This document shows positions 5,454-6,401 of a DNA stretch of 6,401 bases, in pieces. The position numbers and the translations under genes were made by a program. The stretch's first letter is position 1. Every line of letters starts with the position of its first letter. This DNA comes from Candidatus Woesearchaeota archaeon. Lineage in GTDB: Archaea > Nanobdellota > Nanobdellia > SCGC-AAA011-G17 > JACOZS01. The stretch spans positions 596 through 6,996 of the forward strand of contig JACOZS010000015.1 in the NCBI GenBank assembly GCA_016181215.1. Reading direction: 5' to 3'. Below the pieces are notes generated by a model, which was not told where the DNA came from, made no database searches, and saw only the letters and a list, made by a program, of their open reading frames with translations.

Positions 5454-5460
5454 TTTATAT
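5454..5460 (+). promoter_or_regulatory. TATA-like box for the SWIB-like gene (leaderless)
   Basis: TTTATAT is centred 27 nt before the ATG at 5484, again the leaderless spacing. No Shine-Dalgarno-like sequence is well placed; an AAGG at 5472-5475 lies 8 nt before the start but is weak. Confidence 0.55.
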
Positions 5461-5483
5461 CCTACCTCTACAAGGTTTTTTAT

Positions 5484-5639
5484 ATGGCTAAAGGAAAACC
5501 ATTTGGCGGATATACAATAAGCTTCAAGGGAAGAAAAGAAACCTTGGAAAAAGTCTTTGGCTCTGGGAATGTTACTCCGAGCGAAATGACTAAGAAGATC
5601 TGGGGATTTGTCAAAAAGAACCGCCTTTCAAGAAGATAA
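5484..5639 (+). CDS. 51-aa SWIB/MDM2-like domain protein
   Basis: This small basic protein has 51 codons plus stop. Residues 21-48 follow the SWIB/MDM2 pattern: a leucine and FG turn (LEKVFGSGNV), then TPSEMTKKIWGFVKKNRL, which matches the family's S/T-x-x-E-x-x-K-x-x-W-x-x-I/V-K-x-N-x-L helix. The first 20 residues (MAKGKPFGGYTISFKGRK) are basic and glycine-containing. A full SWIB domain is about 70-80 residues, so this is a minimal version lacking the part after the conserved N-x-L. SWIB domains occur in eukaryotic chromatin remodelling subunits and in some bacterial and chloroplast proteins; a chromatin or DNA-associated role here is inference. The promoter geometry and the intact short frame support a real gene. 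It converges on endonuclease Q with 50 nt between stops. Confidence 0.72.
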   Translation: MAKGKPFGGYTISFKGRKETLEKVFGSGNVTPSEMTKKIWGFVKKNRLSRR

Positions 5640-5644
5640 AAAAG

Positions 5645-5667
5645 GGGAAAAATTAGTTTTGACTAAT
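5645..5667 (-). terminator. Hairpin with following T-rich tract, downstream of endonuclease Q
   Basis: On the minus strand ATTAGT-CAAA-ACTAAT forms a 6-bp stem with a 4-nt loop (5652-5667), followed by a T-rich stretch of the form TTTTTCCCCTTTT. The T-rich part could end endQ transcripts in the archaeal manner; the hairpin is weak and may be incidental. The SWIB-like gene runs into the same region from the other side. Confidence 0.4.
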
Positions 5668-5689
5668 AATAAACATATTTAGAAGAATA

Positions 5690-6401
5690 TTAAAATTCTT
5701 TAAGTGTTTTCTGTCCTTTCTTGATATGTTGTTGTTCTTCAAGGACCGGCTTCCCATAAACGCCGTCGTACCCGGGTTCAATTTTTATTTTTCCCTCGCT
5801 ATTCATAATCATAAGATTGGCTAGTCTATCTCCGCATAGCTCTTTTAATTTATTATAATCAGGATTTAACAAAATATTAAATTCATTTCCAAAATTTTCA
5901 ATCAATTTATGATGCGTTGCAAAAACTTTCTTCCCCCATAACTGACTTACATTATAAGACAAACCAATCACTTCTGATAAAGGTAATATCTTTCTGAATG
6001 GCTTTGCATTTTTAGGTTTATATCCGGGTTTTCTATCTGCCAACTCATTCACTCTATGTAATACTCCTATAGTCAATTGATTCCTACAAACAGGACATAT
6101 TTTATTCTCTTTAATCTCATCAGGATTTAAAACTATATTACAATTTCTATGGCCATCAAAATGGTATTTTCCATAACTGGGATCTACTTCTATTGTTTCT
6201 TTTATTTTTTGTTCCCTTATGGTCTTGATTAGTTCTTTATAACTTAATTCTTTCAATTCAAGGACTGTAGCCTCCCTTCCAAGTCTCCAGGGCCAGAAAC
6301 TATGGGCATCAGAAAAACTCAAAATACTTTTATCATCCAGCCAGGAAATTCTCCAATTCATTTCAGGATCGCTGGATAAACCGGTTTCAATTGCGTGCAC
6401 T
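5690..6401 (-). CDS. endQ: Endonuclease Q (EndoQ), partial (N-terminus cut by window edge)
   Basis: EndoQ nicks DNA on the 5' side of deaminated bases such as uracil and hypoxanthine, starting their repair. The fragment is the last 237 codons including the stop; the frame is open to the right edge, and the GTG at 6398-6400 is probably an internal valine. Signatures in order are ETGLSSDPEMNWR, then FSDAHSFWPWRLGREAT, whose Asp-Ala-His belongs to the PHP-type metal site. Next come YGKYHFDGHRNC and ICPVC, cysteine/histidine residues expected to bind zinc, and GVLHRVNELADR. The C-terminal region includes FRKILPLSEV. Family members are about 400 residues or slightly more, so the N-terminal half with the first PHP metal ligands is outside. 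The run of highly specific motifs makes the family assignment strong; activity is inferred. Confidence 0.9.
   Translation of the reverse strand, partial: VHAIETGLSSDPEMNWRISWLDDKSILSFSDAHSFWPWRLGREATVLELKELSYKELIKTIREQKIKETIEVDPSYGKYHFDGHRNCNIVLNPDEIKENKICPVCRNQLTIGVLHRVNELADRKPGYKPKNAKPFRKILPLSEVIGLSYNVSQLWGKKVFATHHKLIENFGNEFNILLNPDYNKLKELCGDRLANLMIMNSEGKIKIEPGYDGVYGKPVLEEQQHIKKGQKTLKEF

Noticed and set aside
1..6401. tRNA, rRNA or insertion sequence
   Set aside because: No cloverleaf-like segment, rRNA-like stretch, transposase motif or paired terminal inverted repeats were seen on either strand.

Overview
The window is AT-rich, gene-dense archaeal DNA. Gene content shows this directly: archaeal/eukaryotic-type L44e, S27e, aIF2-alpha, Nop10 and a GINS subunit, an archaeal-style TruD, a PAC2-family protein and the C-terminal half of endonuclease Q. 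Very short intergenic gaps, mostly leaderless promoters and several small membrane-anchored or low-complexity secreted proteins fit a DPANN-type archaeon (Woesearchaeota/Pacearchaeota-like). That placement is inference; the domain Archaea is close to certain.

Layout. (1) 1-798, minus: truD, cut by the left edge. (2) 850-1798, plus: the GINS51-type replication subunit, overlapping ribosomal protein L44e. (3) 1795-2394, minus: two tiny N-terminally anchored, four-cysteine proteins of unknown function, sitting inside what is usually a continuous translation-gene string. (4) 2488-3623, plus: S27e, aIF2-alpha and Nop10, packed with a 1-nt gap and a 4-nt ATGA overlap. (5) 3647-4244, plus: a PAC2-family gene with its own leaderless promoter. 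(6) 4257-5348, minus: an unrecognised 119-aa protein downstream of a secreted Asn/Ser/Tyr-rich protein. (7) 5484-5639, plus: a 51-aa SWIB-like protein. (8) 5690-6401, minus: endonuclease Q, cut by the right edge. No gene-free stretch exceeds 300 bases; the longest gap is the divergent promoter region 5349-5483.

The plus-strand core joins replication (GINS), the ribosome (L44e, S27e), initiation (aIF2-alpha) and rRNA pseudouridylation (Nop10), with PAC2 beside it, a common archaeal housekeeping neighbourhood. TruD adds tRNA pseudouridylation and EndoQ repair of deaminated DNA. Archaeal TATA-like boxes lie about 26 nt before the starts of truD, GINS, S27e, PAC2 and the SWIB-like gene, so these are probably leaderless. 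Operon-internal genes and the 116-aa anchored protein instead have Shine-Dalgarno-like sites.

The most unusual points are two interrupted conserved genes. aIF2-alpha carries its gamma-binding C-terminal domain in the -1 frame, with the shift lying exactly on an A_TTA_AAC heptamer at the domain border. The PAC2 gene lacks an internal block and changes frame at about 4091. Either could be a real lesion, recoding or an assembly error; the sequence alone cannot decide.
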